DNA of 64,000 bases from Rhodobacter calidifons (GTDB lineage: Bacteria > Pseudomonadota > Alphaproteobacteria > Rhodobacterales > Rhodobacteraceae). The stretch lies in NCBI RefSeq assembly GCF_011174775.1, contig NZ_JAANHS010000001.1, positions 310,001-374,000 of the forward strand, given 5' to 3'. The stretch's first letter is position 1. Each line of letters opens with the position of its first letter. The notes below the pieces were generated by a model. That model made no database searches, was not told where the DNA came from, and was given only the letters and a program-made list of their open reading frames with translations. This document shows, piece by piece, positions 28,208 through 37,807 of this stretch. The position numbers were made by a program, and so were the translations under genes.

Positions 28208-28957
28208 CTACCGCCGCAGCCGCGCCAGCGTCAGCCCCACCGCCCGCAACTCCCGGCTTCCCGGCTTCAGCCGCGCCAGCCCCGCCGCCAGCCAGCGCAG
28301 CGGCCGCAGCCACAGCGCCAGCCGCCGGGCGGCCGCCATCGCCCCCTCGGGCGCCGACACCGCATATTCCGCCAGCGCCGCGTCCAGCCAGCGCGGCTCC
28401 TCCGGCCACAGCGTGAAGGCCGTCTGCGCGAACATCACCACATCCGCCGCTTGCCAGACCCCGGCGCGGCGCGCATGCCGGAACCGTTCCAGGTCGATGA
28501 ACCGCGCCTCCTGCCCGTCCCAGCACACGTCGCGCACAGCCGGCCGCCCATGCGCCATCCCGGCCCAGTGCAACAGGCCCAGAGCCCGCCCCGCCCGGGC
28601 AAAGGCGCGCAGCTTCTCGGCCTCGGCCCGGCCCGCATCGGCCACCACTTCCGGCAGGACCGGCCCCGCATCGGGCATAAGCATCCAGTCCGCCCCCTCG
28701 GCCGCGACCCCCGCCACCGGCAGACCCGCCGCGGCCATGGCCCGCAGCCCCGCGCGTTCCACCGCGAAGGCCCGCGCCGGATCGCCCTTCTGCACCCGCA
28801 ACCGCCCCGACAGCCGCTCGACCCGTTTCAGCCAGAACCGCCGCCCATCCGGCAGATCCAGCCGCCGCACCCGCCGGGCCGGCTCGGCCAGGGCGCGCTT
28901 CAGGGTCTTGTCAAGTTGCGGATCGGGCAAGGCAGGCTCCGGGCTCTTTGCGCCCAT
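28208..28957 (-). CDS. lipopolysaccharide-kinase-like / protein-kinase-fold protein
   Basis: A 249-residue protein. FWLKRVERLSGRLRVQKGDPARAFAVERAGLRAMAAAGLPVAGV looks like the N-lobe with the conserved Lys and Glu. GLLHWAGMAHGRPAVRDVCWDG...FIDLERF is a modified catalytic loop and metal-binding segment (HGDxxxxN..IDFG in WaaP/Rio-like kinases, here HGRPAVRD and IDLE). The core Asp residues are only partly kept, so it may be a divergent Kdo/LPS kinase or a pseudokinase. It is monocistronic. Confidence 0.65.
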   Translation of the reverse strand: MGAKSPEPALPDPQLDKTLKRALAEPARRVRRLDLPDGRRFWLKRVERLSGRLRVQKGDPARAFAVERAGLRAMAAAGLPVAGVAAEGADWMLMPDAGPVLPEVVADAGRAEAEKLRAFARAGRALGLLHWAGMAHGRPAVRDVCWDGQEARFIDLERFRHARRAGVWQAADVVMFAQTAFTLWPEEPRWLDAALAEYAVSAPEGAMAAARRLALWLRPLRWLAAGLARLKPGSRELRAVGLTLARLRR

Positions 28958-29014
28958 GTAACGTCTGCATGTCGGATTTGCAAAACCCCGGCCGCAACCG
29001 GCGGCCTCTGCCGC

Positions 29015-30043
29015 TCAGGTCCCGCGCACCGTGTCGATCATCAGCTGCACATGGTCCGGGTTCGCATCCGGCGTGATCCCGTGGCCAAGGTTGAAGATAT
29101 GCGGCCCCCTGGAAAACGCCTTCACCACATGCCGCGTGGCCGCCACCAGCGCCTGCCCGCCCGTCACCATGTGCTCGGGCGCAAGGTTGCCCTGCACGCA
29201 GCCGTCGATCTGCACATTGGCCGCCGCCCATTCCGGGCTGACCGAATTGTCGATCGCCACGCAATCCGCCCCCGTGCGGTGCGCAAAGCCGATATAGCCC
29301 TGCCCCGCCTCGCGCGGGAAGGCGATCACCGGCACCCCCGGATGCCGCGCCTTCAGCGCGGCGATGATCCGCGCCACCGGAGCTTCGGCGAAGTCCCTGA
29401 AATCCTGCCCCTTCAGCGACCCGGCCCAGCTGTCGAACAGCTTCACCACCTCGGCCCCCGCATCGATCTGGGCCGACAGATATTCCACCGTCGCCTCCGT
29501 GATCCTGTCGATCAGCGCCTGGAACGTCGCCCGGTCCTCGGCCTTCAGCGCATGCGCCGCCGCCTGATCCTTCGATCCCTTCCCCGCGATCATGTAGGTC
29601 GCCACCGTCCAGGGCGCGCCCGCAAACCCGATCAGAGTGGTCTTCTTCGGCAGTTCCTGCGCCAGGATCCGCACCGTTTCGTAGACCGGCGACAAGGTGT
29701 CATGGATCGCCTCGACGGGTTTCAGATTGGCGACCTGGGCGGCTGTGGTGACGGTCTCCATCCGGGGCCCTTCGCCCGTCTCGAACCACAGCTTCGGTCC
29801 CAGCGCCTGCGGCAGCAGCAGGATGTCGGCAAACAGGATCGCTGCGTCGAACCCGTAGCGGCGGATCGGCTGCAAGGTCACTTCTGCGGCCAGCACCGGG
29901 TTGTAGCACAGGGACAGGAAATCTCCCGCCTTCGCCCGCGTTTCCCGATACTCCGGCAGATACCGCCCCGCCTGGCGCATCATCCAGATCGGCGGGGTCG
30001 GCAGCACCTCGCCCTTCAGCGCGCGCAGGATCGTCTTGGTCAT
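29015..30043 (-). CDS. hemE: uroporphyrinogen decarboxylase
   Basis: A 342-residue TIM-barrel enzyme converting uroporphyrinogen III to coproporphyrinogen III in heme (and possibly bacteriochlorophyll) synthesis. [41 protein letters not shown] and [13 protein letters not shown] are family signatures, and [16 protein letters not shown] closes the barrel. The start is Met 30043. It is divergent from hemC, sharing a 93-bp promoter region. Confidence 0.97.
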   Translation of the reverse strand: MTKTILRALKGEVLPTPPIWMMRQAGRYLPEYRETRAKAGDFLSLCYNPVLAAEVTLQPIRRYGFDAAILFADILLLPQALGPKLWFETGEGPRMETVTTAAQVANLKPVEAIHDTLSPVYETVRILAQELPKKTTLIGFAGAPWTVATYMIAGKGSKDQAAAHALKAEDRATFQALIDRITEATVEYLSAQIDAGAEVVKLFDSWAGSLKGQDFRDFAEAPVARIIAALKARHPGVPVIAFPREAGQGYIGFAHRTGADCVAIDNSVSPEWAAANVQIDGCVQGNLAPEHMVTGGQALVAATRHVVKAFSRGPHIFNLGHGITPDANPDHVQLMIDTVRGT

Positions 30044-30136
30044 CTTCGGCCCTTTCGTGTCGGGACCATGCGTCCGACGCCCTGCCCGGCTTGTCAAGAG
30101 TTGTCAGCCGCGCCTGACACCGCTAAGCCTTCCGCC

Positions 30137-31075
30137 ATGAGCGTAGATCTGCCCACCCCCGCGCAGCCCCTCAGGATCGGCACCCGAGGCTCCCCCCTCG
30201 CCCTCTGGCAGGCGCACGAGACGCGCCGCAGCCTGATGGCGGCCTTCGACCTGCCCGAAACGGCCTTCCAGATCGTGGTCATCAAGGTCACCGGCGACCA
30301 GATCCAGGACAAGGCCCTGCGCGAGATCGGCGGCAAGGGCCTTTTCACCCGCGAAATCGAAGAGGCGCTCCTCGACGGCAGCATCGACATCGCCGTCCAT
30401 TCGATGAAGGACATGCCGACCCGGCAGCCCGAGGGCCTGATCCTCGACTGCTACCTGCCCCGCGCCGACGTGCGCGATGCCTTCGTCTCCCCCCGCTACG
30501 CCAGCATCAACGACCTCCCCCAAGGCGCCACGGTCGGCTCCTCCTCGCTCCGCCGCCGCGCCCAGCTTGCCCTCCGCCGCCCCGACCTGCATCTCGTCGA
30601 ATTCCGCGGCAATGTGCAGACGCGCATGCGCAAGCTCGACGAAGGCGTCGCCCAGGCCACATTCCTCGCCATGGCCGGTCTCACCCGCCTCGGCATGCTG
30701 GACGTCGCCCGCTCCGCCATCGAGCCGCAGGAAATGCTCCCCGCTGTCGCCCAAGGCGCCATCGGGATTGAGCGTCGCAGCGACGACCCCCGCACCGCCG
30801 CCCTCCTGTCCCGCATCCACGACCGGGCGACCGGCCTGTGCCTTGCCGCCGAACGCAGCTTCCTCGCCACGCTCGACGGCTCCTGCGAAACCCCCATCGC
30901 GGGCCTTGCGATCCTCGACGGCGACCAACTCTGGCTCCGCGGAGAGATCCTGCGCCCCGACGGCTCGGCCTCCGTCACCGGCGAACGACGCGGCGCGGCC
31001 GCGCAAGGTGCCGGGATCGGCGAGGCCCTGGGCGAAGAGCTTCTCTCCCGGGCCGGACCGGGGTTCTTCGACTGA
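30137..31075 (+). CDS. hemC: porphobilinogen deaminase (hydroxymethylbilane synthase)
   Basis: A 312-residue enzyme assembling four porphobilinogens into hydroxymethylbilane. RIGTRGSPLALWQA, GGKGLFTREIE, VHSMKDMPT (catalytic D92), SSSLRRRAQL and the dipyrromethane-cofactor Cys C250 in LDGSCETPIAG are present. It is divergent from hemE, a usual pairing in Rhodobacterales. A 10-bp stem hairpin follows about 100 bp after the stop. Confidence 0.97.
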   Translation: MSVDLPTPAQPLRIGTRGSPLALWQAHETRRSLMAAFDLPETAFQIVVIKVTGDQIQDKALREIGGKGLFTREIEEALLDGSIDIAVHSMKDMPTRQPEGLILDCYLPRADVRDAFVSPRYASINDLPQGATVGSSSLRRRAQLALRRPDLHLVEFRGNVQTRMRKLDEGVAQATFLAMAGLTRLGMLDVARSAIEPQEMLPAVAQGAIGIERRSDDPRTAALLSRIHDRATGLCLAAERSFLATLDGSCETPIAGLAILDGDQLWLRGEILRPDGSASVTGERRGAAAQGAGIGEALGEELLSRAGPGFFD

Positions 31076-31171
31076 CCGACAGGCCGAACGCGTCACCGGA
31101 ACCCGCTCCAGGGCAATCCCCGCACCGCGGCCCGCAGCCGACGCTCCGTTTGCCCCGCTCGGGAAACTCCC

Positions 31172-31198
31172 GCCACCGGCGCCCTTGTCGCCGGTGGC
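31172..31198 (+). terminator. hairpin downstream of hemC
   Basis: GCCACCGGCG and CGCCGGTGGC form a perfect 10-bp stem with a 7-nt loop, 97 bp after the hemC stop. A plausible terminator without a T tract. Confidence 0.45.
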
Positions 31199-31222
31199 AG
31201 CCAGACCGCTCCCCTTCCGGAA

Positions 31223-31462
31223 GTGACGCGCCGCCGTTGCCCGGAAGGGTCCGATGCCCTGCGCCGTCTCTCGCTTGCTCTCGCCCTTCCTGTCCCCGCC
31301 TTCGCCCTGTCCCATGCCGCGCAGGCTCGCGACGTTCCGATCCTCGGAATGGCGACGTTCGCGGCCGGACCTGCGGCGGAAATCGAAACCGCCCGCCTCC
31401 TCCGGGCGCCGTTCTTCTTCATGAGCCTCCGCGTTGCCGCTGAAATCCTGGCGGAAGGCTGA
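31223..31462 (+). CDS. doubtful short open frame
   Basis: A 79-codon frame whose residues 14-36 look like a signal peptide (RRLSLALALPVPAFALSHAAQA). The remaining 40 residues show no recognisable domain. There is no strong ribosome site and the neighbourhood is repeat-rich and non-coding. I keep it only because the hydrophobic stretch is unusual for shadow frames here. Confidence 0.2.
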   Translation: MTRRRCPEGSDALRRLSLALALPVPAFALSHAAQARDVPILGMATFAAGPAAEIETARLLRAPFFFMSLRVAAEILAEG

Positions 31463-32024
31463 CCCATGGTCTCCCGGGTTCCCGAGGCCAGGGCGAAGGC
31501 AGATCCCGAAAGCCGGTGCAGAACGGCGCGTGACCGCCTGCGCGCCACCGGCGGACCCTTCAAATCCCGCTATGCCAAAGAAACGCGCAGGAACGGGTAT
31601 CGCCACACCGCCCTCCCTTGCCCTCGCGAAGGTTCCGACCACCTGCGCAAGAGGCCACTCCCCACGTCCCGCACCGCGCAGCCCGGGCCAGCCTCCCGCC
31701 ACCCGCGCCCGCGCGATCAGCCGCCGACCCGCACCGGGCAAGCAGCGGGCACGCAGCCGGACCGCGGCGCACGTCACCCCGACCCTCCCTGCCCTTGCCC
31801 ATGTCCCAAATACTCCCGCCGGAGGCCCTTCCCTCACCACCCGGAACAGCGTCTCCCGCCAGGCGCAAGGGCATCCGCAGGCCCCTTGCTTCCCCCTCCG
31901 AGGGAAGGGACCAGGGGTCGGGGCGGCCGCCAGGGTACGCGCGGCAATCCTTGCCAATCCGTAAATGCCCGCAGCCAACCCCTTGAAATTCCTCACCCCG
32001 AAAACCGCGCCGCGCGCGGCGATC
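31463..32024. other. intergenic region with repeat B and C elements
   Basis: No gene seen. It contains repeat B (31806-31825) preceded by CCTTGCCCATGTC, as at other copies, and a G/C-rich hairpin at about 31888-31920. Translations in all frames are low-complexity. Confidence 0.6.
31806..31825. repeat. repeat B, copy 3
   Basis: CCAAATACTCCCGCCGGAGG, identical to the tails of the two modules after mdh. A CTCC/GGAG mini-stem is at its centre. Confidence 0.75.
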
Positions 32025-33548
32025 TCACACGACCTCCCCCCGGTCCAGCCGCGCCAGCACCGCCTCCGCCCCGGCCAGCACCGCCTCCCGGTGCCCCGCC
32101 TCCATCCCGTCCCAGACCCGGTACATCTGTCCCATCCGCGGGTTGCCCCGAAACCGCTCCCGATGCCGGTCCAGGAAGTGCCAGTACAGCAGGTTGAACG
32201 GACAGGCCCGCTCCCCCACCTTCTCCTTCACCCGATACCGGCACCCCCCGCAATGATCCGACATCCGGTCGATATAGGCCCCGGACGAGACATAGGGCTT
32301 CGACCCCAGCACCCCCCCATCGGCAAACTGGCTCATCCCCAGCGTATTCGGCGCCTCCACCCATTCGAAGGCATCGACATAGACCGACAGATACCACTCA
32401 TGCACCGCCGCCGGGTGCACCCCCGCCAGCAAGGCGAAATTCCCCGTCACCATCAGCCGCTGGATATGGTGGGCATAGCCCAGGTCGCGCGTCTGCCCGA
32501 CCGCCGCCTCCATGCAGGCCATCCCCGTCTCACCTCCCCAATAGACCCCCGGCAAAGCCCGGACATGCCCCAAGGCATTCCCCTCCAGATAGGCAGGTCC
32601 CTTCAGCGCCCAGATGCCCCGCACATATTCCCGCCAGCCGATCACCTGCCGGATGAACCCCTCCGCCGCCGCGATGGGCACGCGGCCTGCCTTCCACGCC
32701 GCCTCCACCGCAAGGCACACCTCCATCGGCCCCAGAAGCCCGATGTTGAGATACGGAGAAATCACCGCATGGGACAGGAACGCCTCCCCCGCCAGCATCG
32801 CATCCTGCTCTTCGCCGAACCGGGGCAGGCGCTCTTCGACAAACTCCCGCAAGGCCGCCAAGGCCCCCACCCGATCCGTCGCCCAGCGAAACGGCCGAAG
32901 CCGCCCGAAGTGCGAAAACCGCGCCTCCACCAGGGAAAGCACCTCCTTAACCACCGCATCCGGCGCGAAGTCCCGGGGCCGGGGCCGCAACAGGTCCGCC
33001 TTCGCCGCCTTCCGGTTGTCGTGGTCAAAGTTCCACTGCCCCCCCGCCGGCTGGTCCCCCTCCATCATCAGCCCCGTCTTCCGCCGCATCTCGCGGTAGA
33101 ACCACTCCATCCGCAGCTGCTTGCGGCCCTCGGCCCAGGCGAAGAACTTCGCCTCGGAACAGAGGAACCGGTCGTCCTCCAGCACCCGCACCGGCAGCGG
33201 CAGCTCCTGCAAATCCCGCAGCACCCGCCACTCCCCCGGCTTCGTCGCCAGCACTTCCGCCGCCCCGAACTCCGCCGCCCGCCGCAGAAGCTCCCCCGAA
33301 ATCGTCTGGCTGTTCGCCGGATCGTCCAGCCGCGAATAGGCGACCCGCCAGCCCTCGGACTCCAGCGCGACGGCAAACTTCCGCATCGCCGCCAGGATCA
33401 GCGCGATCTTCTGCGGATGGTGGGGCACACTCGTCCCCTCCGCCATCACCTCGGCCATCACCACCACGTCGCGCGCCCGGTCCGCCGCCCGCAGGGCCGC
33501 AACGTCCCGCGTCAGCTGATCCCCCAGCACCAGGACCAGCCTCACCAC
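32025..33548 (-). CDS. cryB: FeS-containing bacterial cryptochrome / (6-4) photolyase
   Basis: A 507-residue flavoprotein of the FeS-BCP group (CryB of Rhodobacter sphaeroides, PhrB of Agrobacterium). The N-terminal Rossmann domain starts VRLVLVLGDQLT, and GWREYVRG and NTLGMSQFADGG fall in the FAD domain. The four [4Fe-4S] cysteines C345, C433, C436 and C449 are all present, each shifted by five from the PhrB ligands as I recall them. It repairs (6-4) photoproducts or acts as a blue-light sensor affecting photosynthesis genes. It overlaps the SDR gene by 7 bp. Confidence 0.92.
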   Translation of the reverse strand: MVRLVLVLGDQLTRDVAALRAADRARDVVVMAEVMAEGTSVPHHPQKIALILAAMRKFAVALESEGWRVAYSRLDDPANSQTISGELLRRAAEFGAAEVLATKPGEWRVLRDLQELPLPVRVLEDDRFLCSEAKFFAWAEGRKQLRMEWFYREMRRKTGLMMEGDQPAGGQWNFDHDNRKAAKADLLRPRPRDFAPDAVVKEVLSLVEARFSHFGRLRPFRWATDRVGALAALREFVEERLPRFGEEQDAMLAGEAFLSHAVISPYLNIGLLGPMEVCLAVEAAWKAGRVPIAAAEGFIRQVIGWREYVRGIWALKGPAYLEGNALGHVRALPGVYWGGETGMACMEAAVGQTRDLGYAHHIQRLMVTGNFALLAGVHPAAVHEWYLSVYVDAFEWVEAPNTLGMSQFADGGVLGSKPYVSSGAYIDRMSDHCGGCRYRVKEKVGERACPFNLLYWHFLDRHRERFRGNPRMGQMYRVWDGMEAGHREAVLAGAEAVLARLDRGEVV

Positions 33549-34204
33549 GGCACCACCTCGCCCTGCCAGTCGTAGAACCCGCCGGACTGCTCCGGCCCCA
33601 AGCCCTCCAGCACCCGCAACAGGTTGCCCGCCGCCACCGCGGGCGGCACGGCCGGATGCCCCGCGCGCAAGGCAGGCGCGAGGCCCGTTTCCACCGTCCC
33701 GGGATGCAGGGCCACGAAGACCGACTGCGGATGCGTCCGCTTCGCCTCCACCGCCGCCGTCCGCAGCAACTGGTTCAGCGCCGCCTTCGCCGCCCGATAG
33801 CCATACCAGCCGCCCAGCGCATTATCCCCGATCGACCCCACCCGAGCCGACAGGACCGCCAGCCGCGCCACCCGGTCCCGGGGCATCAGCCGCAGCGCAT
33901 GCTTCATCACCAGCGCAGGCCCGATGGCATTGACCGCGAACTGCGCCGCCAGCCCCTCGGCCGTCACCGCACGCAGCGTCTTCTCCGGCCCGACCCCGCC
34001 GATGACCAGCGCCCCCGTCGCCACCACCACCAGATCGAACCACGGCTCCAGGGCCCCCAGCGCCGCCGCGACCGACGCCTCGTCCGTCACCTCCAGCCCG
34101 TCGCCCGACCGCGACAGCCCGACAACCTCGTCCCCCCGCGCGCGCAGCTCCGCCACCAGCGCCGCCCCGATCCCGCCCGAAGCCCCGATCACCAATGCCC
34201 GCAT
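33542..34204 (-). CDS. short-chain dehydrogenase/reductase
   Basis: A 220-residue Rossmann protein. ALVIGASGGIGAAL (cofactor), NAIGPALVMKHAL, SARVGSIGDNALGGWYGYRAAKAALN with Ser, Tyr and Lys of the catalytic triad, and HPGTVETGLAPALRAG are present. It resembles the SDRs commonly found beside cryB-type genes. The Met at 34204 gives the canonical start; longer frames add nothing conserved. It overlaps the cryptochrome start, so the two are an operon. Confidence 0.88.
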   Translation of the reverse strand: MRALVIGASGGIGAALVAELRARGDEVVGLSRSGDGLEVTDEASVAAALGALEPWFDLVVVATGALVIGGVGPEKTLRAVTAEGLAAQFAVNAIGPALVMKHALRLMPRDRVARLAVLSARVGSIGDNALGGWYGYRAAKAALNQLLRTAAVEAKRTHPQSVFVALHPGTVETGLAPALRAGHPAVPPAVAAGNLLRVLEGLGPEQSGGFYDWQGEVVPW

Positions 34205-34269
34205 GGTCCCTCCGTCACTGCGACGGAAGCTAGCGCCCGGCCCGCGGCCGACCATGGCTTGCCCATGTG

Positions 34270-34289
34270 CCAAATACTCCCGCCGGAGG
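34270..34289. repeat. repeat B, copy 4
   Basis: CCAAATACTCCCGCCGGAGG again, preceded by TTGCCCATGTG as at copy 3. It lies in the 175-bp gap between the SDR and SixA genes. Confidence 0.75.
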
Positions 34290-34379
34290 CAGCCCCCGCC
34301 CCGCAGGCGCGCAAGGTCACCCGCTTTCCCGCGGATGCGCCGCCGCGGGGCCCTCGATGGGCGCCGCGGCGGCTCTCCG

Positions 34380-34883
34380 TCAGACCACGATCTCGCGCGG
34401 GACGATGAAATCCACCGTGACGCCCGAGCCGAACGTCACCTGCCCCCAGTCCGCCACGTCGAAATCCGCGACCAGCGTCGCCCCGGTCGGATAGCGGGCG
34501 AACTCCGGGTTCGACGGCGGATGCGCCACCAGCCGCGCGGCGAACTCGGCGATGCCGGGGTTGTGGCCGATCATCATCACCACATCGGCCTTCGCATGGC
34601 GCAGCACCGCCATCATCACATCCGGCCCGGCATGATACAGCGCCGGCTTCAGCTCCAGCACCGGCGCCCCCGGCAGCGCAGGCGCGATCCCGGAAAAGGT
34701 CTTGCGCGTGCGCAGCGCGTCGGAACACAGAACCTCTCCCGGCACATAGTCGCGGCTGGCCAGCCATTGCCCCAGGTCCGCCGCCGCCGCCTTGCCGCGC
34801 TCGTTCAGCGGGCGGTCATGGTCGGGGGTCGCCGGATCGTCCCACGAGGATTTCGCGTGCCGCGTCAGGATCAACCGCTTCAT
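34380..34883 (-). CDS. SixA-like histidine phosphatase
   Basis: A 167-residue protein of the phosphoglycerate-mutase-like superfamily. LTRHAKSSWD (catalytic H9), RPLNERGKAAA, CSDALRTRKT and MMIGHNPGIAEFA (second His) are the four family blocks. SixA removes phosphate from HPt domains of histidine kinases; this short group may instead act on other phosphohistidines. The start overlaps the upstream Fe-S protein stop by ATGA. Confidence 0.88.
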   Translation of the reverse strand: MKRLILTRHAKSSWDDPATPDHDRPLNERGKAAAADLGQWLASRDYVPGEVLCSDALRTRKTFSGIAPALPGAPVLELKPALYHAGPDVMMAVLRHAKADVVMMIGHNPGIAEFAARLVAHPPSNPEFARYPTGATLVADFDVADWGQVTFGSGVTVDFIVPREIVV

Positions 34884-35605
34884 CTGTGGAACTGCCTCAT
34901 GTGATAGGCCGACTGTTCGGGCAGTCTTGCATAGCTTTGCGACACCGGGCAAGCGCGGCGCACAAGGCAGCCGCCGCCCATGCACTTCGCCCCCTCCGCC
35001 CGGTCCAGCCAGGCGTGACAGGCCGGCACGTCATAACCCGACCCGCTCAACGCCCCCGCCGGGCAGGCCGTGAGACAGGGGGCCGGGCAGGCGTCGCAGG
35101 GCCGGGGAGCCGCCGCAGGCACCTCGACCGCCTCCCGCAACGCCAGCGCGCCGCGAAAGCTGACCATCAGCCCCTGCCCGGCATGGACCAGCAGCCGCAC
35201 CGGGCTGTCCCAGATCCGTCCCGTCCGCATCGCCCATTGATAGAACGGATGATGGGGCGGCCCGCCGAAGGGAAACAGCGCCTTTGCCCCCAGATCGCAG
35301 GCGATCCGCCCGATCACCCGGCGCGACCAGCGATCCACCGGGTCCGGTCCGCCATCCCATTCCGGCTGCGCCGTCAGATGCACCCAGAACCCCGGCTCCT
35401 TCGGCCCCAGCAGCAAGAGCGTCCGCGTCCCCGCCGGAAAGCCCGCCTCGCCCTCGGCGACCGGGAATCCGCCCAGAATCTCCAGCTGCGCCTCGGCCAG
35501 CCGGTCCTCCAGCCGCGCCGGACCGGCAGAGCGCAGGGCCGGACCCGGTGCGCTTCCCTCCCCCCGCGTGGGGGAGGGAGAGGGAGGGGGGGCGCCTCGG
35601 GTCAT
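34880..35605 (-). CDS. ferredoxin-like (epoxyqueuosine-reductase-related) Fe-S protein
   Basis: About 241 residues. CDACPAPCLTACPAGALSG (CxxCxxxCxxxCP) near residue 165 and GGGCLVRRACPVSQSY provide cysteines for one or two [4Fe-4S] clusters, in the arrangement of QueG-type reductases and their short relatives. The N-terminal 30 residues are encoded by repeat C, so the true start may lie downstream at a non-ATG codon near 35530. It is coupled to SixA by ATGA. Real QueG is longer and also binds cobalamin, so the role is uncertain. Confidence 0.7.
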   Translation of the reverse strand: MTRGAPPPSPSPTRGEGSAPGPALRSAGPARLEDRLAEAQLEILGGFPVAEGEAGFPAGTRTLLLLGPKEPGFWVHLTAQPEWDGGPDPVDRWSRRVIGRIACDLGAKALFPFGGPPHHPFYQWAMRTGRIWDSPVRLLVHAGQGLMVSFRGALALREAVEVPAAAPRPCDACPAPCLTACPAGALSGSGYDVPACHAWLDRAEGAKCMGGGCLVRRACPVSQSYARLPEQSAYHMRQFHR

Positions 35606-36036
35606 GCCATGTCCCTTGCGGCGCGCAGGCGCCTTCCGGCACCCGGCCGCCGGCCCCCCGCCCCCCTCCCCTCCCCGCAAGGGGGACGGGAGGCGCCCCC
35701 AGGCCCCCCTTGGATCAGCGCCGGAAAGGTAGCCCCAGGCTCCATCCCAGCCTCGCCGGCCTTTCGTCCTGCCATTCCAGCCCCACGGTCATCGCGACAT
35801 GCCCTGCCTTCGGTTCCGGCACACGGGTGCGGAAAATCCGGTCCCGGAGCGACAGGCAGAAGCCGTATCCGCTGTCATGCTCCATGCGCCGACCCCGCAC
35901 CGATTCGCCAGGCAAGGTCAACCCGTCTCGCCGCCGGTTGCCGCCAGACCGGATGGCAGACACATGCCGGACGGAAAGCCGACGCAAGCCCGACCCGTAA
36001 AATCGCCGGGTTTCAGCGTGTCAACGCGCCGAACGC
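35606..36036. other. intergenic region, possible outer-membrane-protein remnant
   Basis: It holds a G/C-rich hairpin and, on the minus strand at 35715-35987, a 90-codon frame. That frame ends HVAMTVGLEWQDERPARLGWSLGLPFRR, alternating hydrophobic residues like a terminal beta-barrel strand. There is no start signal or signal peptide. It may be the decayed end of an outer-membrane protein gene or chance. Confidence 0.3.
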
Positions 36037-36936
36037 CTACCGGCGGACATGCGGCTTCACCCGCGGCTCCGTGCTTCGGATCTGGCTGCCCGCGCCATGG
36101 TCGGTGAACAGCTCCAGCAGGCAGGCGTTCGGAACCTTGCCGTCCAGGATCGTCACCGCCCGCGTCCCCTGCTCGATGGCCATCAGCGCGGTCTCGGTCT
36201 TGGGGATCATGCCCCCCGAGATCACCCCCTCGGCGATCATCCGCCGGATCTCCTCCGGGGTGATCTGGGTCATCACCTGCCCGTTCGCGTCCTTCACCCC
36301 CGGCACATCGGTCAGAAGCAGCAGCCGGTCCGCCTTCAAAGCCCCCGCGATCGCGCCTGCCGCCGTGTCGCCGTTCACGTTGAAGGTCTCGTTGTCCTTC
36401 ATCCCCGTCGCCACGGGGGCAACGACGGGAATGATGCCGGCCTTGTAAAGGTCGCGCAGGACCTGGACGTTCATCTCGACCGGGCGGCCGACATAGCCCA
36501 GTTCGGGGTCGTCCGCCTCGCAGACCATCAGGTCGTCATCCTTGCCGGAAATGCCCACGGCCCGCCCGCCCGCATCCATGATCGCCTGCACGATCCGCTT
36601 GTTCACCAGGCCCGACAGGATCATCTCCACCACCTGAACCGTGGCCTTGTCCGTCACCCGCTTGCCGCGGACGAACTCGGACTTGATCCCGAGTTTTTCC
36701 AGCATTTCGTTGATCATCGGTCCGCCGCCGTGCACCACGACGGGATGCACGCCGACCTGCTTCATCAGCACGATGTCGCGGGCGAACTCGGCCATCGCCG
36801 CATCGTCGCCCATGGCATTGCCGCCGAACTTGACGACCACCACCGCGTCCTCGAACCGTTGCAGATAGGGCAGCGCCTCGGACAGCATCTTCGCCGTGGC
36901 CTTGGCGTTCTCGGCGGTCAGGGTCTGCTCTCTCAT
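36037..36936 (-). CDS. argB: acetylglutamate kinase
   Basis: A 299-residue amino-acid-kinase-fold enzyme, second step of arginine synthesis (N-acetylglutamate to its phosphate). [66 protein letters not shown] and ISGGMIPK are the family motifs. The N-terminal extension [22 protein letters not shown] is the arginine-feedback helix of hexameric enzymes. ATG 36936 follows GGAGG by 5 nt. Confidence 0.97.
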   Translation of the reverse strand: MREQTLTAENAKATAKMLSEALPYLQRFEDAVVVVKFGGNAMGDDAAMAEFARDIVLMKQVGVHPVVVHGGGPMINEMLEKLGIKSEFVRGKRVTDKATVQVVEMILSGLVNKRIVQAIMDAGGRAVGISGKDDDLMVCEADDPELGYVGRPVEMNVQVLRDLYKAGIIPVVAPVATGMKDNETFNVNGDTAAGAIAGALKADRLLLLTDVPGVKDANGQVMTQITPEEIRRMIAEGVISGGMIPKTETALMAIEQGTRAVTILDGKVPNACLLELFTDHGAGSQIRSTEPRVKPHVRR

Positions 36937-37053
36937 CGGGACCTCCATGCTTGCGCGCCGCATAAGCCTTTTCCGCCCCCCCGCCAAGTCCTCTTGGCCA
37001 AGCCTTGCCTTCCTCGCAGGCCAGCGTAGCTTGGCACGGAAAGGAGATCGCAG

Positions 37054-37800
37054 ATGTCCGAGCATACGCCCCCCGAACAGAAGACGCTTGTCCTGACCGG
37101 CGCCAGTCGCGGGATCGGCCATGCCACCGTCAAGCGCTTTTCGGCCGAGGGATGGCGGGTCCTCACCTGCTCGCGCCAGCCCTTCGACCCGCGCTGCCCC
37201 TGGCCGGGGGGCGAGGAGAACCATATCGAGATCGACCTGGCCGACCCGAACAAGACCATCGCCGCGATCGAGACGATCAAGGCCAAGGTCGGCGGCCACA
37301 TCCATGCCCTGGTGAACAATGCCGGAATCAGCCCCAAGGGCCCCGGCGGCGCGCGGCTGAACACCATGACGACCGACCTGCGCACCTGGGGCCATGTGTT
37401 CCACGTCAACTTCTTCGCTCCGGTCATCCTGGCCCGGGGATTGAAGGACGAATTGACCGCCGCGAAGGGCAGCATCGTCAACGTGACCTCCATCGCCGGC
37501 TCGCGCGTGCATCCCTTCGCCGGGGCGGCCTATGCCACGTCCAAGGCCGCGCTGGCCGCGCTGACACGGGAAATGGCGCATGATTTCGGGCCCTTGGGCG
37601 TGCGGGTGAACGCCATCGCGCCCGGCGAGGTGGAGACGGCGATCCTTTCACCCGGCACCGAGAAGATCGTGGAAAAGCTGCCGCTGCAACGGCTCGGCCA
37701 GCCGAAGGAAGTGGCCGACGTGATCTGGTTCCTCTGCTCCGACGAGGCCAGCTACATCTCCGGCGCCGAGATCGAGGTCAACGGCGCCCAGCACGTCTGA
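37054..37800 (+). CDS. short-chain dehydrogenase/reductase
   Basis: A 248-residue Rossmann enzyme. [18 protein letters not shown] (cofactor), [34 protein letters not shown] (Ser, Tyr, Lys triad), [14 protein letters not shown] and [16 protein letters not shown] are all canonical. Start GGAGATCGCAG then ATG at 37054. It is divergent from argB. The substrate is unknown. A perfect 29-bp hairpin follows 7 bp after the stop. Confidence 0.92.
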   Translation: MSEHTPPEQKTLVLTGASRGIGHATVKRFSAEGWRVLTCSRQPFDPRCPWPGGEENHIEIDLADPNKTIAAIETIKAKVGGHIHALVNNAGISPKGPGGARLNTMTTDLRTWGHVFHVNFFAPVILARGLKDELTAAKGSIVNVTSIAGSRVHPFAGAAYATSKAALAALTREMAHDFGPLGVRVNAIAPGEVETAILSPGTEKIVEKLPLQRLGQPKEVADVIWFLCSDEASYISGAEIEVNGAQHV

Positions 37801-37807
37801 CCGGGCG

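Noticed and set aside
26649-28526. Long minus-strand open frame opposite lpd
   Set aside because: It is the antisense of lpd; composition is low-complexity and no motif is seen.
29015-31075. Riboswitch or Irr/heme-responsive element between hemE and hemC
   Set aside because: The 93-bp gap shows no recognisable aptamer or ICE-type motif.
33542-33548. Frameshift between the SDR and cryptochrome genes
   Set aside because: The 7-bp overlap is a normal operon overlap; both proteins have complete termini.
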